Part shown: positions 1 through 10,700 of the stretch, in pieces | How the letters are laid out: each line of letters starts with the position of its first letter | Numbering within the stretch: position 1 is the first letter of the stretch | NCBI GenBank assembly: GCA_013141455.1 | Contig: JABFQW010000081.1 | Location: 1-64,000 of the forward strand | Length of the DNA: 64,000 nucleotides | Direction: 5' to 3' | DNA from: Bacteroidales bacterium | GTDB taxonomy: Bacteria > Bacteroidota > Bacteroidia > Bacteroidales > F082 | Position numbers and translations under genes: made by a program | The notes under the pieces: model-generated | What the model saw: the letters and a program-made list of their open reading frames with translations, nothing else | Databases searched by the model: none | Told to the model about the DNA's origin: nothing

Positions 1-123
1 TCTTATTGCTGTGTTTGGCTAATATTTTTTCAATAATATTCATAAAATACGTTTTAGAAAAATGATGATAATTGGAGAAACATTTCGATTGAAGACGTTT
101 GTAACCTATTGATTAACTAAACC

Positions 124-699
124 TTACAGTTTTAAGCGCTCCCTGAATGGCTCAAAGGTCATAAAATCAGCATGATGCACCACATAAGCTTCCGTTGAAC
201 GTTTCACCATATTACCTTCACCGGCATGGGTAGCAATGATATGACAAACCGATGCCGGTACTTCGCACATCTCGGCCAAAGAAACACCGGAAAACGGATG
301 ACGCAGGTATTTTCCATAGGATCCCTGAATAGCTTTTCCGTCTTTCAGTTCATATTCGAGCAGTTTACCAACATCAGCCAGAATTGCACCGGCAATAAGC
401 ACGTCCATATCCACCGGAAGATCGGTTTTGAAGAATTTATTCATCTGATCTCCACAGTCTTTGGCGATATGTACCACGGCGCGTTTGTGACCCATGAAAG
501 TTACTTTCAGATCGGGTCCACAAAGTAGAGTGAATGGAATTGTATTCAAATCCAATGGCGTAAGCACACTCTTTTGAAGCGCCAATGCCCAGGTTTTGGT
601 GGTCTGATTCCGAAGTTCAACATCGGTAATCCACTCCAATTCAGGCCACAATTCGCAAGCTTGTTCCAGAAATTCTTTTTTTATCTCAATAAGTGACAT
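124..699 (-). CDS. HD-domain phosphohydrolase-like protein
   Basis: 191-residue soluble protein with the layout of a metal-dependent HD phosphohydrolase. Visible motifs are an early His (GHKRAVVHIAKDC, about residue 71), the central AGAILADVGKLLEYE, where the usual HD pair reads Ala-Asp (AD-x-GK), then RHPFSGVSLAE, IIATHAGEG and VVHHADFMTF. These match the spaced His/Asp ligands of HDIG-type proteins, but the canonical His of the HD doublet is replaced by Ala, so metal binding may be altered. The substrate cannot be told. It lies 76 bp downstream of the dehydrogenase gene on the same strand and could share its transcript. The ATG at 699 is the only good start. Confidence 0.7.
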   Translation of the reverse strand: MSLIEIKKEFLEQACELWPELEWITDVELRNQTTKTWALALQKSVLTPLDLNTIPFTLLCGPDLKVTFMGHKRAVVHIAKDCGDQMNKFFKTDLPVDMDVLIAGAILADVGKLLEYELKDGKAIQGSYGKYLRHPFSGVSLAEMCEVPASVCHIIATHAGEGNMVKRSTEAYVVHHADFMTFEPFRERLKL

Positions 700-775
700 A
701 ATCTACTCATATTATATTTTTAAAATGTAATAGTTGGGACATGGTAAGTTGGGACATTGCTGACCCATTTCCAAC

Positions 776-1972
776 TTAAAGTTTCGCGATAATGGCATCC
801 CCCATTTGCTGTGTACTCGCTGCTCCTTTCGCAATAACATCAGGACGACCGGTCATTTTCATCATATCATAGGTACGTACTTTACCTTCGGAGATAACTT
901 CGGCTACTGATTTACGTATTTTTGAAGCTATTAGCTGTTGATCGAGGTAATCGAGCATCATGCAAGCCGATTCAATCATGGCAATCGGATTCACAATAGA
1001 AACAGGATAATCAGCATATTTAGGCGCTGAACCATGGGTTGGTTCAAACACTGCAACACCTGAATCAGGATTGTACTGTGCCGATGCGGCAAATCCTAAC
1101 CCACCTATCAATCCGGCAAAACCATCCGAAGCGATATCACCAAACATATTGCCGGCTACAATCACACCATAATCCTCAGGATTTTTGGTCAGCCACATCA
1201 TCTGGGCATCGATATTCGTATTATGAAGTACAATCTCTTTGTAATCAGCCTTTTGAATCTCCTGCGCCAGTTTGTACATCATACCGCTGGTTTCGCGGAT
1301 TACATTGGGTTTTTCGCAAAGTGTAACCGATTTGTAACCATATTTCCGGGCATATTCAAAAGAAGCACGAAGTATTCGTTCGGTAAATTTACGTGTGAAA
1401 ATGCGCGTAGAAACAGATACCTCTTCTTTGGGATGACTGCCAAAATTACTTCTGAATTTCGGATGGGTCATCAGGGCATCATATACCTGTTGTGGAGGAT
1501 TGGTCCATTCGACACCGCCATAAAGTCCTTCAGTGTTTTGACGGAAAATAACAGCGTCAACAGCAGGTTCTTCGATGGTATTGTTTGCTCCCCTACGAAT
1601 AAAGTTCAACGGATTGCCAATATATGACTTGGTTGGCCGCATACAAATATCCAGACCAAAATGCTGACGAAGGCTCACAATAGGACTTGAATAAACAAGG
1701 TTTTTCTCTTTCAATTCGGGTGAAAGCTCAGCAAATGCAGCATCTTTCGGTTTGGAAGTGATGGCTCCGAAAAGACAGATTTTGTGTTTTTCGATCAGAT
1801 CGATGGTGCGTTGTGGGAATGGATCTCCTTCTTTACACCAGAATTCCCAGCCAATATCACCATGTACATATTCTGCTTCAAAACCGGCTGCATCCAACAC
1901 GCGGATGGCTTCATCCAAAACTACTTTTCCTATTCCGTCGCCGGGTAAGGCAACAATGGTTCTTTTTGACAT
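776..1972 (-). CDS. Isocitrate/isopropylmalate dehydrogenase family, probably NADP-dependent isocitrate dehydrogenase
   Basis: 398 residues, full length for the beta-decarboxylating dehydrogenase family, which oxidises isocitrate to 2-oxoglutarate or 3-isopropylmalate in leucine synthesis. Seen: N-terminal LPGDGIG, the substrate-region arginines around MRPTKSYIG, FRQNTEGLYGG, the Asp of HNTNIDAQM, the metal Asp cluster NMFGDIASD, and the cofactor loop EPTHGSAPKYAD. In E. coli isocitrate dehydrogenase a Lys-Tyr pair in this loop binds the NADP phosphate; the Lys-Tyr here suggests NADP use and a TCA-cycle role. No leucine-pathway genes are adjacent, which also favours isocitrate. A short direct repeat (AGTTGGGACAT twice) lies just after the stop. 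Confidence 0.85.
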   Translation of the reverse strand: MSKRTIVALPGDGIGKVVLDEAIRVLDAAGFEAEYVHGDIGWEFWCKEGDPFPQRTIDLIEKHKICLFGAITSKPKDAAFAELSPELKEKNLVYSSPIVSLRQHFGLDICMRPTKSYIGNPLNFIRRGANNTIEEPAVDAVIFRQNTEGLYGGVEWTNPPQQVYDALMTHPKFRSNFGSHPKEEVSVSTRIFTRKFTERILRASFEYARKYGYKSVTLCEKPNVIRETSGMMYKLAQEIQKADYKEIVLHNTNIDAQMMWLTKNPEDYGVIVAGNMFGDIASDGFAGLIGGLGFAASAQYNPDSGVAVFEPTHGSAPKYADYPVSIVNPIAMIESACMMLDYLDQQLIASKIRKSVAEVISEGKVRTYDMMKMTGRPDVIAKGAASTQQMGDAIIAKL

Positions 1973-2069
1973 AAAATATTAATTTTTAAATATTTATAAC
2001 AATAAACATCCTGATATTTCTATGCTGAAAATCAAGCAAACTCAATGCTTATTAACGAATAAAGTGCCT

Positions 2070-2077
2070 CAAAGTTA
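2070..2077 (-). promoter_or_regulatory. Candidate -7 element for the dehydrogenase gene
   Basis: Minus-strand TAACTTTG matches the Bacteroidota -7 consensus TAnnTTTG. It would start transcription near 2063, giving a leader of about 90 nt to the ATG at 1972. No clear -33 element was seen. Confidence 0.35.
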
Positions 2078-2280
2078 TGAACTTAAAATGATTGGCAAAC
2101 GATTGCGGAAAACTTAAATTCAATCTAAATAGTCCTGAATAAGCCTGTGTCGTTTAGCTTTAAAACCGATTGAGATTGTGTAAAATACAAGGCAATGATT
2201 AAGAGTTCGAAGAATGCTGATTTTGTAGCCGATATTTTCGCAAATTACGACTGTTTAAAAGAAATGTGTAATTTTAAAAA

Positions 2281-2694
2281 ATGGAACAGAAGGATTATTT
2301 GTTACGCGAAATTGAGAAAATCGGGTTGGTGCTCAGAGCTATTCTGAATAGAATTACCGGTTCCGGAGAAAACCTTGCCCTTACTATCGAAGATCAGTTC
2401 ATCGCGGAAAAAGAATTACTTTTCACTGAATCCGGAATTGATTCAGACAAACTAATGAGCCTAAATGAATCTGAAACAAATAATTATATAGCGTCGTTTC
2501 GGGGGATGAATGTTACGAATATTGAGTGTCTCGCAGATATTTTAAGAGAAACAGGCCTGAAAATCAAATCTGAAAACGCAAACCTAATGCTTCAAAAAGC
2601 ATTGGAATTGTATAATACATGCAGTTCAACTGACAAAACATTTTCGTTCGAAAGAGAGGATAAAATGAATGAAATAAAAAACGCTTTGCAGTAA
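2281..2694 (+). CDS. Hypothetical small helical protein
   Basis: 137 residues, charged and predicted almost wholly alpha-helical, with no signal peptide or membrane segment. It opens MEQKDYLLREIEKIGLVL and its second half reads like paired helices (NIECLADILRETGL, ANLMLQKALELYNTC). I do not recognise a function; the N-terminal pattern resembles small cytosolic DUF6483-like proteins. It stands alone between a divergent dehydrogenase gene and convergent genes. Codon use resembles the neighbours, so it is probably a real gene. Confidence 0.6.
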   Translation: MEQKDYLLREIEKIGLVLRAILNRITGSGENLALTIEDQFIAEKELLFTESGIDSDKLMSLNESETNNYIASFRGMNVTNIECLADILRETGLKIKSENANLMLQKALELYNTCSSTDKTFSFEREDKMNEIKNALQ

Positions 2695-2872
2695 TTAAAG
2701 AATTGTTTCGAATTATGCCTTTTACTGATTAACTTAAAACATGCATAATCAATTTATAAGCTATGTTTCAAGAATAGATGCATAACGAAAGAATTTCATT
2801 AGGCCATGCTTTAAATTAATCCCTTTGCAGAATTAAAGTTTGTAAATTAGTTGTGCTGCTTTTAACGTAAAC

Positions 2873-3334
2873 TTAAAAACTCACCTTTTGTATCTTTTCA
2901 TGAATCCCCGGGATCTCCATTATAGCAGCGCTTCCATACCATGGTACTAATATTGTATTAAGCAAATGATTTGCGATCGCAGGATCAGTTTGAAGCAGCG
3001 ATTTTGCTTCTTCAAGCGTTGGTACATTCAGAATAAAAATACCTTCCCAACCCTTGTCATTTTCATGAAAAGGTCCTGCCAAAACGAGTTTTCCAAGTTC
3101 TTCCATCCGAATCATATTTGCCATGTGTCCACCAAAAATTGAATCTCTGATCATTTTGTTGTTGATAACGCTGTCACCGGTTGTCAACATCACAACTATG
3201 TAGTTCTTCATTCCGTAAGCATCAGCTCCAAGCGATTTCGCATAAATTGAATCGTACTTCACCTGCGCTGATTGGGCTGATAATGAATAAGTAAGGCAAA
3301 TAAAAAACATGGTAAATACTATTTTTCTCTTCAT
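2873..3334 (-). CDS. Exported YciI-like protein
   Basis: 153 residues with a clear N-terminal signal peptide (MKRKIVFTMFFICLTYSLSA, cleavage near residue 20). The mature part has the dimeric alpha/beta-barrel pattern of YCII-related proteins: a strand with YIVVMLTTGD, a central MIRMEELGKLVLAGPF segment, and NVPTLEEAKSLLQTDPAI, which matches the conserved helix and DP-turn of the family. YciI-like proteins are poorly characterised; an exported form is common in Bacteroidota. It follows the methyltransferase gene on the same strand after about 35 bp, so the two may form an operon. Function unknown. Confidence 0.7.
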   Translation of the reverse strand: MKRKIVFTMFFICLTYSLSAQSAQVKYDSIYAKSLGADAYGMKNYIVVMLTTGDSVINNKMIRDSIFGGHMANMIRMEELGKLVLAGPFHENDKGWEGIFILNVPTLEEAKSLLQTDPAIANHLLNTILVPWYGSAAIMEIPGIHEKIQKVSF

Positions 3335-3370
3335 AATCGATTGTATTAAAACGGTTTATATGCTTAAATA

Positions 3371-4216
3371 TCAGGGCTTTTGGGCATGAATTACTCGGTA
3401 GGTCCATTGTTTTCGTTTAAGCGCCAAATATTGGTACTTACCGGATAAATAATGTGTTTTCGCGAATCGTGAAGTATGGTGTGTCAGGTTGTAAATATTG
3501 GAAGGAATTGATCCGAATAAATAGGCCAGATACATCCGTTTAGCTGAAGGGGTAATTTCATTGGTAAAATCGAGGTTTTGCAGAATCCTGAATTCTTTCC
3601 TTTCAAGTTCATCGTGAAAATTATTTTCTGTATTAAAATTATTTATCGCCCAGGTTTCGCCCCATTTGCGGATGTAAGCCTGACTATCTTCAATCCCTTC
3701 TTCCGAGAGGAAATAATCGCTCAATATTAACTTCCCGCCTGGTTTCAACACACGAAACACTTCATCGATGAATTGTGTTTTTGGATCCGCATAGCATGAA
3801 CTCTCACAGGCCCAGACAAAATCGAAAGTATTTTCTGGAAATGTCGTCTTTGTAAAATCCTGTAAATCAAAACTAATCAAATCTTTCTCATGCAATGATT
3901 GTTTTGTTTTTTCGGCAAAATCGAGCTGCTTCTGGCTAAGCGTGATTCCTGTGACCTTACATCCAAACCGATTGGCTAAGAAAAAAGCGGCTCCCCCAAC
4001 GCCACAACCGGCATCCAATACATGATGTTCTGCCCGAATTCCGGCATTCCGGACCATCTCCCGATTCGTATTTTGCAAAGCCTCAACAAACGTTTTTGTT
4101 CCGGGCAACCAAATCCCATAATGAACCGCCAAAGCATCCGACAATTTCCACCACATGGTATAGTGATTCAGCGTTTGGTTATAATAATCGGAAATATCCT
4201 TATTCGAAAATAGCAT
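3371..4216 (-). CDS. SAM-dependent class I methyltransferase (cyclopropane-synthase/tocopherol-methyltransferase-like)
   Basis: 281 residues. The Rossmann SAM-binding site is clear: motif I VLDAGCGVGGAAFFLA (around residue 67), an acidic post-I region (VTGITLSQKQLDFAEK), and FDFVWACESSCYADPK followed by FRVLKPGGKLILSDYF. The N-terminal YYNQTLNHYTMWWKL resembles proteins that methylate lipids, quinones or tocopherol-type substrates, in which a helix precedes the SAM domain. The real substrate cannot be told. It is upstream of the exported YciI-like gene and divergent from the acyl-CoA dehydrogenase. Confidence 0.8.
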   Translation of the reverse strand: MLFSNKDISDYYNQTLNHYTMWWKLSDALAVHYGIWLPGTKTFVEALQNTNREMVRNAGIRAEHHVLDAGCGVGGAAFFLANRFGCKVTGITLSQKQLDFAEKTKQSLHEKDLISFDLQDFTKTTFPENTFDFVWACESSCYADPKTQFIDEVFRVLKPGGKLILSDYFLSEEGIEDSQAYIRKWGETWAINNFNTENNFHDELERKEFRILQNLDFTNEITPSAKRMYLAYLFGSIPSNIYNLTHHTSRFAKTHYLSGKYQYLALKRKQWTYRVIHAQKP

Positions 4217-4400
4217 CGTAAATGATTCTGTTTAAATGAAAGTGGCTGAATCAAAAAGCTCAAAAATAAGCACATTTTCGAAACTGCTCATCGTATCATT
4301 CGGTTGATTCAATTTTACAGAGATAAACTTCATTAACTATGAATCATTTAAGTAGCCCTGTGATTCTAAATTATGCACCAACCGGAGTATAAATTTGTTC

Positions 4401-4408
4401 TATTTTTG
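4401..4408 (+). promoter_or_regulatory. Candidate -7 element for the acyl-CoA dehydrogenase
   Basis: TATTTTTG fits TAnnTTTG, with a predicted start near 4415 and the ATG at 4437. A second match (TAAATTTG, 4390-4397) lies just upstream, so either could be used. Confidence 0.4.
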
Positions 4409-4436
4409 ACAAAAATTCATACTAGAATCAGCATGT

Positions 4437-5615
4437 ATGTCAGACACAAAATATAAGGCACCTGATCATTTTCAGGTTGATGAATTGTTTAGCGAAGAAC
4501 ACAAAATTGTTCGGGCATCTATTCGTGCATGGGTCGATCGCTCGGTGAAACCCATCATCGAAGATTATGCCAACAGAGCCGCATTTCCGGTGCATCTTGT
4601 TAAAGAGCTTGGTGCTATTGGCGCATTTGGACCCTATATTCCTGAAGAATACGGTGGCGCCGGTCTCGATCATATGTCGTATGGGTTAATTATGCAGGAG
4701 CTCGAACGTGGCGATTCGGGAATCCGTTCGATGGCATCGGTTCAGTCATCTCTGGTGATGTATCCGATCTATGCCTTTGGAAGTGAAGAACAACGTAAAA
4801 AATACCTGCCTAAACTTGCAAGTGGCGAAATGATTGGTTGCTTTGGGCTGACCGAGCCCAATCATGGTTCTGATCCGGGAGCTATGGAGACCCATGTGGA
4901 AGATAAAGGAAACCATTATCTGTTACATGGGGCCAAGATGTGGATCACCAATGCAAGCATCGCGGATATTGCCATTGTTTGGGCGAAAGACGAACAGGGT
5001 GTTATCCGTGGAATGATTGTCGAAAAAGGATGGAAAGGATTTACTGCACCCGAAACCCATGGTAAATGGTCGTTGCGCGCCTCTGTTACCGGTGAATTAG
5101 TTTTTGATGATGTGATTGTACCGAAAGAGAACGTACTTCCAAACATACAGGGTTTAAAGGGTCCGATGATGTGCTTAAATTCGGCGCGTTACGGAATCGC
5201 CTGGGGAGTTATTGGTGCTGCTATGGATTGCTACGATGCCGCCCTGCGTTATTCGCTTGAACGTAGTCAGTTTGGTAAACCTATTGCATCATTTCAATTA
5301 CAACAAAAGAAACTCGCTGAGGCATTAACGGAGATCACCAAAGCTCAATTATTAACCTGGCGCTTAGGAACGCTGCGCGATGCCGGAAAAGCAACTGCCG
5401 CACAAATTTCGATGGCTAAACGAAATAATGTGTTTATGGCTTTGAATATTGCACGTGAAACCCGTCAGATTTTGGGTGCTATGGGTATCACCGGCGATTA
5501 CCCGATCATGCGCCACATGATGAATCTCGAATCGGTAATTACTTACGAGGGCACCCATGATGTTCATTTGCTGATTACGGGTAATGAAATCACAGGGATA
5601 CCCGCCTTTAAATAG
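4437..5615 (+). CDS. Acyl-CoA dehydrogenase, glutaryl-CoA dehydrogenase type
   Basis: 392-residue FAD enzyme, full length. Seen: GLTEPNHGSDPGAMETH (FAD/substrate-binding middle domain), KMWITNASIADIAIVWAK, RASVTGELVFDDVIVPKEN, the C-terminal helical domain with RSQFGKPIASFQLQQKKLAE, and the end segment ITYEGTHDVHLLITGNEITG, which contains the catalytic Glu in YEGT. This ending and RMASVQSS-type text near residue 98 are typical of glutaryl-CoA dehydrogenases, which oxidise and decarboxylate glutaryl-CoA to crotonyl-CoA in lysine and tryptophan breakdown. Electrons normally pass to an electron-transfer flavoprotein, not encoded here. Substrate is inferred from family resemblance only. Confidence 0.85.
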   Translation: MSDTKYKAPDHFQVDELFSEEHKIVRASIRAWVDRSVKPIIEDYANRAAFPVHLVKELGAIGAFGPYIPEEYGGAGLDHMSYGLIMQELERGDSGIRSMASVQSSLVMYPIYAFGSEEQRKKYLPKLASGEMIGCFGLTEPNHGSDPGAMETHVEDKGNHYLLHGAKMWITNASIADIAIVWAKDEQGVIRGMIVEKGWKGFTAPETHGKWSLRASVTGELVFDDVIVPKENVLPNIQGLKGPMMCLNSARYGIAWGVIGAAMDCYDAALRYSLERSQFGKPIASFQLQQKKLAEALTEITKAQLLTWRLGTLRDAGKATAAQISMAKRNNVFMALNIARETRQILGAMGITGDYPIMRHMMNLESVITYEGTHDVHLLITGNEITGIPAFK

Positions 5616-5648
5616 CAATTGATTGAATAAGTTTGAAAGGATTGTATA

Positions 5649-6557
5649 TCAGTCAGTAACTAACCTGATACCGGATTCTTCAATCATGATCTTCTTTTGT
5701 TTGAAGAGTGTTCCGATCGACTTTTTAAAATTCTTTTTACTCATATTAAACAGGTGATAGATATATCCGGCTTCACTTTTGTCACCCACATCTAAAAATC
5801 CGTTGTTTTTAATCAACTGGTTAAGAATTATTTGCGATAATTCATCCACTTTTTCATAGCCCGGTTTTTCGAGAGAAACATCAATTTTACCATCTTCGCG
5901 CACTTTCGAAATATAGGCTTTCAGTTTTCGTCCCGGTTGAACAGGCTTAAAAATCTCGTTCGCGTAAATTATCCCCTGCTGTTTGTTGTTGATAATCACT
6001 TTAAAACCTAATTCAGTTTTTGACCAGATCATGATATTAACCTCTTCACCAGGTTGATAATCAATATCTTCATTCGATAAAAATCTCTCAACCTTTACTG
6101 ATGCGGCGATCCTGTCGCTCATAGTGTCTTTATAAACATATACAATGTAATGTTTACCGGCCAACATACGTGCTTTCTGTTCGCGGTAAGGCACAAGTAA
6201 ATCCTTATCGAGACCCCAATCGAGAAAGGCACCCACGGTATTCACTTCTTTACACATCAAAAATGCGACTTCATCAACACACGCTTTTGGTTTGATGGTA
6301 GTTGCAATTGGCCGGTCGCTCGAATCGAAGTAGATAAAAGCATCGATCTGATCACCAATTTCTTTTCCTTCAGGAACCCACTTTGTGGGCATCAATATTT
6401 CACCCAACGCTCCTCCGTCAAGATATACACCGAAATCGAGCTGTTTTACAATACGTAATGTATTCAATTTTCCGGCTGATATTTTATTTTTGGGTTCATC
6501 AGTTGTAACAGGTGTTACATTATCTGAAGAAGTCGAAGGAGGGATATTTGTGATCAT
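5649..6557 (-). CDS. cvfB: CvfB-like S1 RNA-binding protein
   Basis: About 302 residues with repeated S1-type OB folds and a C-terminal winged-helix segment, the layout of the CvfB/YitL family. Seen: first S1 unit with LDFGVYLDGGALGEILMPTK, second with VGAFLDWGLDKDLLVPYREQ, third with KAYISKVREDGKIDVSLEKP, then a C-terminal FLDVGDKSEAGYIYHLFNMS. CvfB affects virulence gene expression in Staphylococcus; in Bacteroidota its role is untested. The frame is open to a TTG at 6584, but that codon lies inside a TAnnTTTG promoter element, so I place the start at the ATG at 6557. Confidence 0.8.
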   Translation of the reverse strand: MITNIPPSTSSDNVTPVTTDEPKNKISAGKLNTLRIVKQLDFGVYLDGGALGEILMPTKWVPEGKEIGDQIDAFIYFDSSDRPIATTIKPKACVDEVAFLMCKEVNTVGAFLDWGLDKDLLVPYREQKARMLAGKHYIVYVYKDTMSDRIAASVKVERFLSNEDIDYQPGEEVNIMIWSKTELGFKVIINNKQQGIIYANEIFKPVQPGRKLKAYISKVREDGKIDVSLEKPGYEKVDELSQIILNQLIKNNGFLDVGDKSEAGYIYHLFNMSKKNFKKSIGTLFKQKKIMIEESGIRLVTD

Positions 6558-6581
6558 CAGTAATAGAATGAAGCGTTTCGG

Positions 6582-6589
6582 CAAAGGTA
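6582..6589 (-). promoter_or_regulatory. -7 element that fixes the cvfB-like start
   Basis: Minus-strand TACCTTTG matches TAnnTTTG. A transcript from about 6575 would exclude the upstream TTG at 6584 and leaves a leader of about 18 nt before the ATG at 6557. Confidence 0.5.
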
Positions 6590-6633
6590 ATCAAATCCCC
6601 TGCTTCATCGTAATTAAGATCGGGCAATGAATC

Positions 6634-7668
6634 TCAGCAAATAGAGCAAAGATGGTACAACAATCTTGCACCTACATTTACATCCCAGTCATTGTCGTTG
6701 TATCCCACTTCGCATAAATCGAAACCTATGATCTTTTTTCCGGAAGCTTTTAATTGATCGAGCAGAAAAGTGAGTTCATTATATTCGAGCCCGCCAGGTA
6801 CAGGTGTTCCGGTGTTTGGACAATTTTTGGTATCAAGACCATCAATATCGATGGAAACATAAACATTCTCAGGTAAGGCATCAACCATTTCTTTGCATAA
6901 TCTCGACCAGTTTTCACCCTGGTAAATCCGTGAACGAATGTTCTGGTCATAAAAAACATCGATTCGTGGTTTCATTTCGTCTGACGCAATAAATTCCACT
7001 TCCTGATGGCAATAGTCGCGGATGCCAACCTGTACCAATTTACTGACATTCTGATTCTTAAGTACGTTATAAAAAATTGAAGCGTGTGAATACCTGAATC
7101 CTTCATAAGCAATCCGCATATCATGATGTGCATCAATAGTGATTATTCCGTATTCGGTTTCTTCCGCGGCAAGCAATTGGTGATAAGCCAACGGAATACT
7201 ATGATCGCCCCCAACCAGACCAACAATTTTCGATTGCGCCTGCCAGAATCTGATCCTTACTTTCAGCCATTGATTCACTTCTTCGGTGAATTTTTCGATG
7301 ATATTGTACATCGCATCGGCTCGCTTTTTATCAATTGTAGCCTCTTCCAATCCTAAATCTTCGATGATTTCTTCGGCAACCTGACGTAATTTCTCATGTT
7401 TATCGATAAACTCTTCAGGAAATTCATCCATAAATATGCCCATTTTATACAACTCAGGATTATTAGGATGAAACAAATCAACCTGACCTGAAGCGACTTT
7501 CATAAAATGAGGGGCAAGTTCAGTTCCTGATCCATAACTAACCGTCATCTCCCAGGGGACTGGTATCAGAATAAATCTGGCTTGATCGGGATCCTCAGGC
7601 AGACCAAATATACCGTTCCCGACGGCAGGGTCGTTTGGGTTAAAATCTTTTGACATAGAAATCAGCAT
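6634..7668 (-). CDS. Arginase/agmatinase-family ureohydrolase
   Basis: 344-residue binuclear manganese hydrolase of the ureohydrolase family. The metal ligands are all visible: GGDHSIPLAYHQ, then TIDAHHDMRIAYEG (the DAHxD motif) and VSIDIDGLDTKNCPNTG (DxD with the family's GTPxPGGL turn following), ending IIGFDLCEVGYNDNDWD. It releases urea, or formamide in formimidoylglutamase, from a guanidino substrate. Substrate choice between arginine, agmatine, proclavaminate or formimidoylglutamate cannot be made from sequence alone. It is about 100 residues longer at the N-terminus than minimal arginases, as is usual for the Bacteroidota group. No histidine-degradation gene is adjacent. Confidence 0.85.
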   Translation of the reverse strand: MLISMSKDFNPNDPAVGNGIFGLPEDPDQARFILIPVPWEMTVSYGSGTELAPHFMKVASGQVDLFHPNNPELYKMGIFMDEFPEEFIDKHEKLRQVAEEIIEDLGLEEATIDKKRADAMYNIIEKFTEEVNQWLKVRIRFWQAQSKIVGLVGGDHSIPLAYHQLLAAEETEYGIITIDAHHDMRIAYEGFRYSHASIFYNVLKNQNVSKLVQVGIRDYCHQEVEFIASDEMKPRIDVFYDQNIRSRIYQGENWSRLCKEMVDALPENVYVSIDIDGLDTKNCPNTGTPVPGGLEYNELTFLLDQLKASGKKIIGFDLCEVGYNDNDWDVNVGARLLYHLCSIC

Positions 7669-7729
7669 TAATTGAAATTACTGCAAATATCCGATTTTTA
7701 AACCATCGTTGATCCTGTTGAAAATAAAA

Positions 7730-10700
7730 TTAAGAATTTAAATCGTCCAGAGGGATTTTGACCAAGAAGGTGCTTCCCTTACCTAACTCGCTTTCAACCC
7801 AAATTTCGCCCTTGTGCATTTGGACAAACTCTTTGCATAAAACTAACCCAAGACCAGTTCCTTTTTCATTATTTGTCCCGGGATTTGTGAATGACTTATC
7901 GATTTTAAACAATTTTTCAATATTCGCTTTCGAGATTCCTACTCCCGAATCGGCCACCGAAAAAACAATATGATGCTTTGTCGAATACATCGTTACTACA
8001 ACTTTGCCATGCTGTGGTGTAAATTTGAGTGCGTTTGATATTAAATTACGTAATATCGTATGTATCATGTTCTTATCAGCAAAAACATCGAGTTTGTCTG
8101 GCATAATTGCACTGAGCATTACGCCTTTCTTTTTTGCAAACGTCTGTGCTACCCCAACAGCTTCATTGATCAAACTGACCATATCGAATTTTTCGGGTAA
8201 AAATTCCATTTTACCTGTTTGCGACCTGGCCCATTCAAGAAGGTTTTCCAACAGGCTGAATGCCTTTTTGGATGCCTTATCAATCTCGTTTACACTATCT
8301 TCGATTGTTTTACTGTCAAACTCGCTAAAATTTGACGAAAGTAATCCCGAAAGGCCAAGTATTGCGCTAAACGGACTGCGAAGATCATGGGCAATGATTG
8401 AGAAGAATTTATCTTTGGTCGAGTTCAATTCGCGCAGCTCATCGGTTTGTTTGGCCAACTGAAATTCGATATTCTTTCGTTCGGTGATATCAAGTGAATA
8501 TTCAATTACCTGTGTAACCATTCCATTTTCATCAAAAATGGGATAAACATGCACATCAGCAATCATCGTATGCCCATGTTTATCGGTATGAACATGCTCA
8601 ACAGAAATTGATTTTTTTGTTTTGACGCAGATATCCAAAGGACATTTTTCGCCCAACATACTACATGGCATTTCAGCATTATGGGTCATACCATAACAGG
8701 TCTTTTTCCCTTGTTTGAAGAATTTTTTTGCAGCCGTATTCGAGAGCTTCACTGTAAAATCCTCTACGTTAATTACATAAAAAGGATGATTCAACGATTC
8801 GATTATCGTTTCGAGGAAAGTCTTTTGCTTAACCAATTCAATGTCAGCCTGTTTCTGCAGGGTTATGTCTCTGAAAATGCCAAATGCCCCAATATGGTTC
8901 CCGTTCTGATCAATCTGAGGTGTAGCTGTAATCAATAAGTACCTTTTTTGACCATCCTTGGTAAGAATATCGATTTCGTAACTCGATCTTTCGTTTCTGG
9001 CTCTTTTCTTTGTTTCACTGCGAATGAATTCCATCGATTCGGGCGAAACAAACTCACTCAGGTTTTTACCCAACAACCCACCGCTTTCGACACCAAAAAT
9101 CTGCTCTGCAGCTGGATTAGCAAATTTAAACACTTCATTAACATCAACCTGGCCCAATCCCTCACCCTGGTTTTCGACAAGCACACGATATTGTTCCTTG
9201 CTGCTTTCGAGGGCTGCTTCCATCCGTTTTCGTTCGGTAATATCTGTTGCAATTCCAATCAAAGCGATAATTTCACCTGCTTCATTGCGGACTGGCGATG
9301 AGGATATTTCGATTGGGAATTCAGTTCCGTCTTTACGGCAGTTGATTATTTCGCCATGCCATCCTGAATGTATTGTAGCCGGAAGAATGATGTCAGTCAA
9401 TTCTTCTTCTGAATCCTTTTTTCGTACAATTTTAATATTCTGACCAATCAATTCAGATCTTTCGTACCCATAAGTCTTTAAAAATCCATCATTTACATAA
9501 ATAATCTGATCATTAATATCCGTGATACTCACACAGTCATTCAAACTTTTCAGGGCATGGGTCATCAATAAAAATTGCTCTTCCTGATTTTTTTTATCAG
9601 TTATATCATGCCCGATGCCCACCAAACCTACAATAATTCCATTGCTATCGCGCAACGGGATTTTAGACGTACGCAACCACTTAACCACACCTTCATTATC
9701 AATATATTCTTTTTCATCATCAATGAGTGATTTACCTGATTTAATCACCTGCATATCCTGAGCATAACCATGTTCGCCATCAATTTCATTGAAAATCTCG
9801 GTATCTAATTTTCCCAGAATTTCCGTTTCATTCTGAAAACCGGTTGCCAACACATCAGCATTGTTAGCTAATACTTTACGGGCATCAACATCTTTTACAT
9901 AAATTGTATCGGGTATATTATCGATCAGCGTACGTAACAGTATCCTTTCGCGACGAATAATTTCTTCTGTCTTTTTTCGCTCAACCTCGGCCAGATCTGC
10001 TTTCTTGAATACATATTTGGATACCAAAATGATCACAACAGTGGTCAGTATGACAGATATTACTGTTAATAATGCCAGTACCAAAGCGGCATTCAACGCA
10101 AAATATTCTGTTAAAATGACAAAGGCAAGGGATTGCAAAATGATACCCCCGATAATTAATGGTAAAAAAACCCGAAGTACAATAGAACTCGAGACTGATC
10201 CACTGAAGAGTCGGCTAATAAAAGAGTTTGAACCTCCCAGACTCACCATCGAAATACCTAAGACCATAAAGGATACCCCGGTGTTAAAAGCGATAGGGAT
10301 GAGTGAGCCGGAATACTGAAATGGTGTTCCGAACAAATAACCAAGGGATATTACAAATCCTGCAAATCCGACCAAAAAACCCATACCGCTAACGAATTGA
10401 AGGACAATCCATTTTCTGGGGAAAAATATTTTGGCAATGAGTGTAACTCCACTTAAAAAGAACAGCAACCCAGCATAAGGCGCCATCCTGTTTATCGGAT
10501 CGACGAGCAGACAACTAATTAATTTGAAGTATCTATTTGATTGAACTAATTCAATCCCAATTATTTGAACGATGAATATGAAAAAACAATACAACGAGAC
10601 CAATCCGATGGCAATGGTAAAAAGTTGTCTTCTAAACAAAACCTGTATATGACAGGCACCTGAAGCAATTACCAAACCAAAAACCACAAAACTTATTGCA

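Noticed and set aside
6558-6584. TTG start of the CvfB-like gene at 6584
   Set aside because: It lies inside a TAnnTTTG promoter element.
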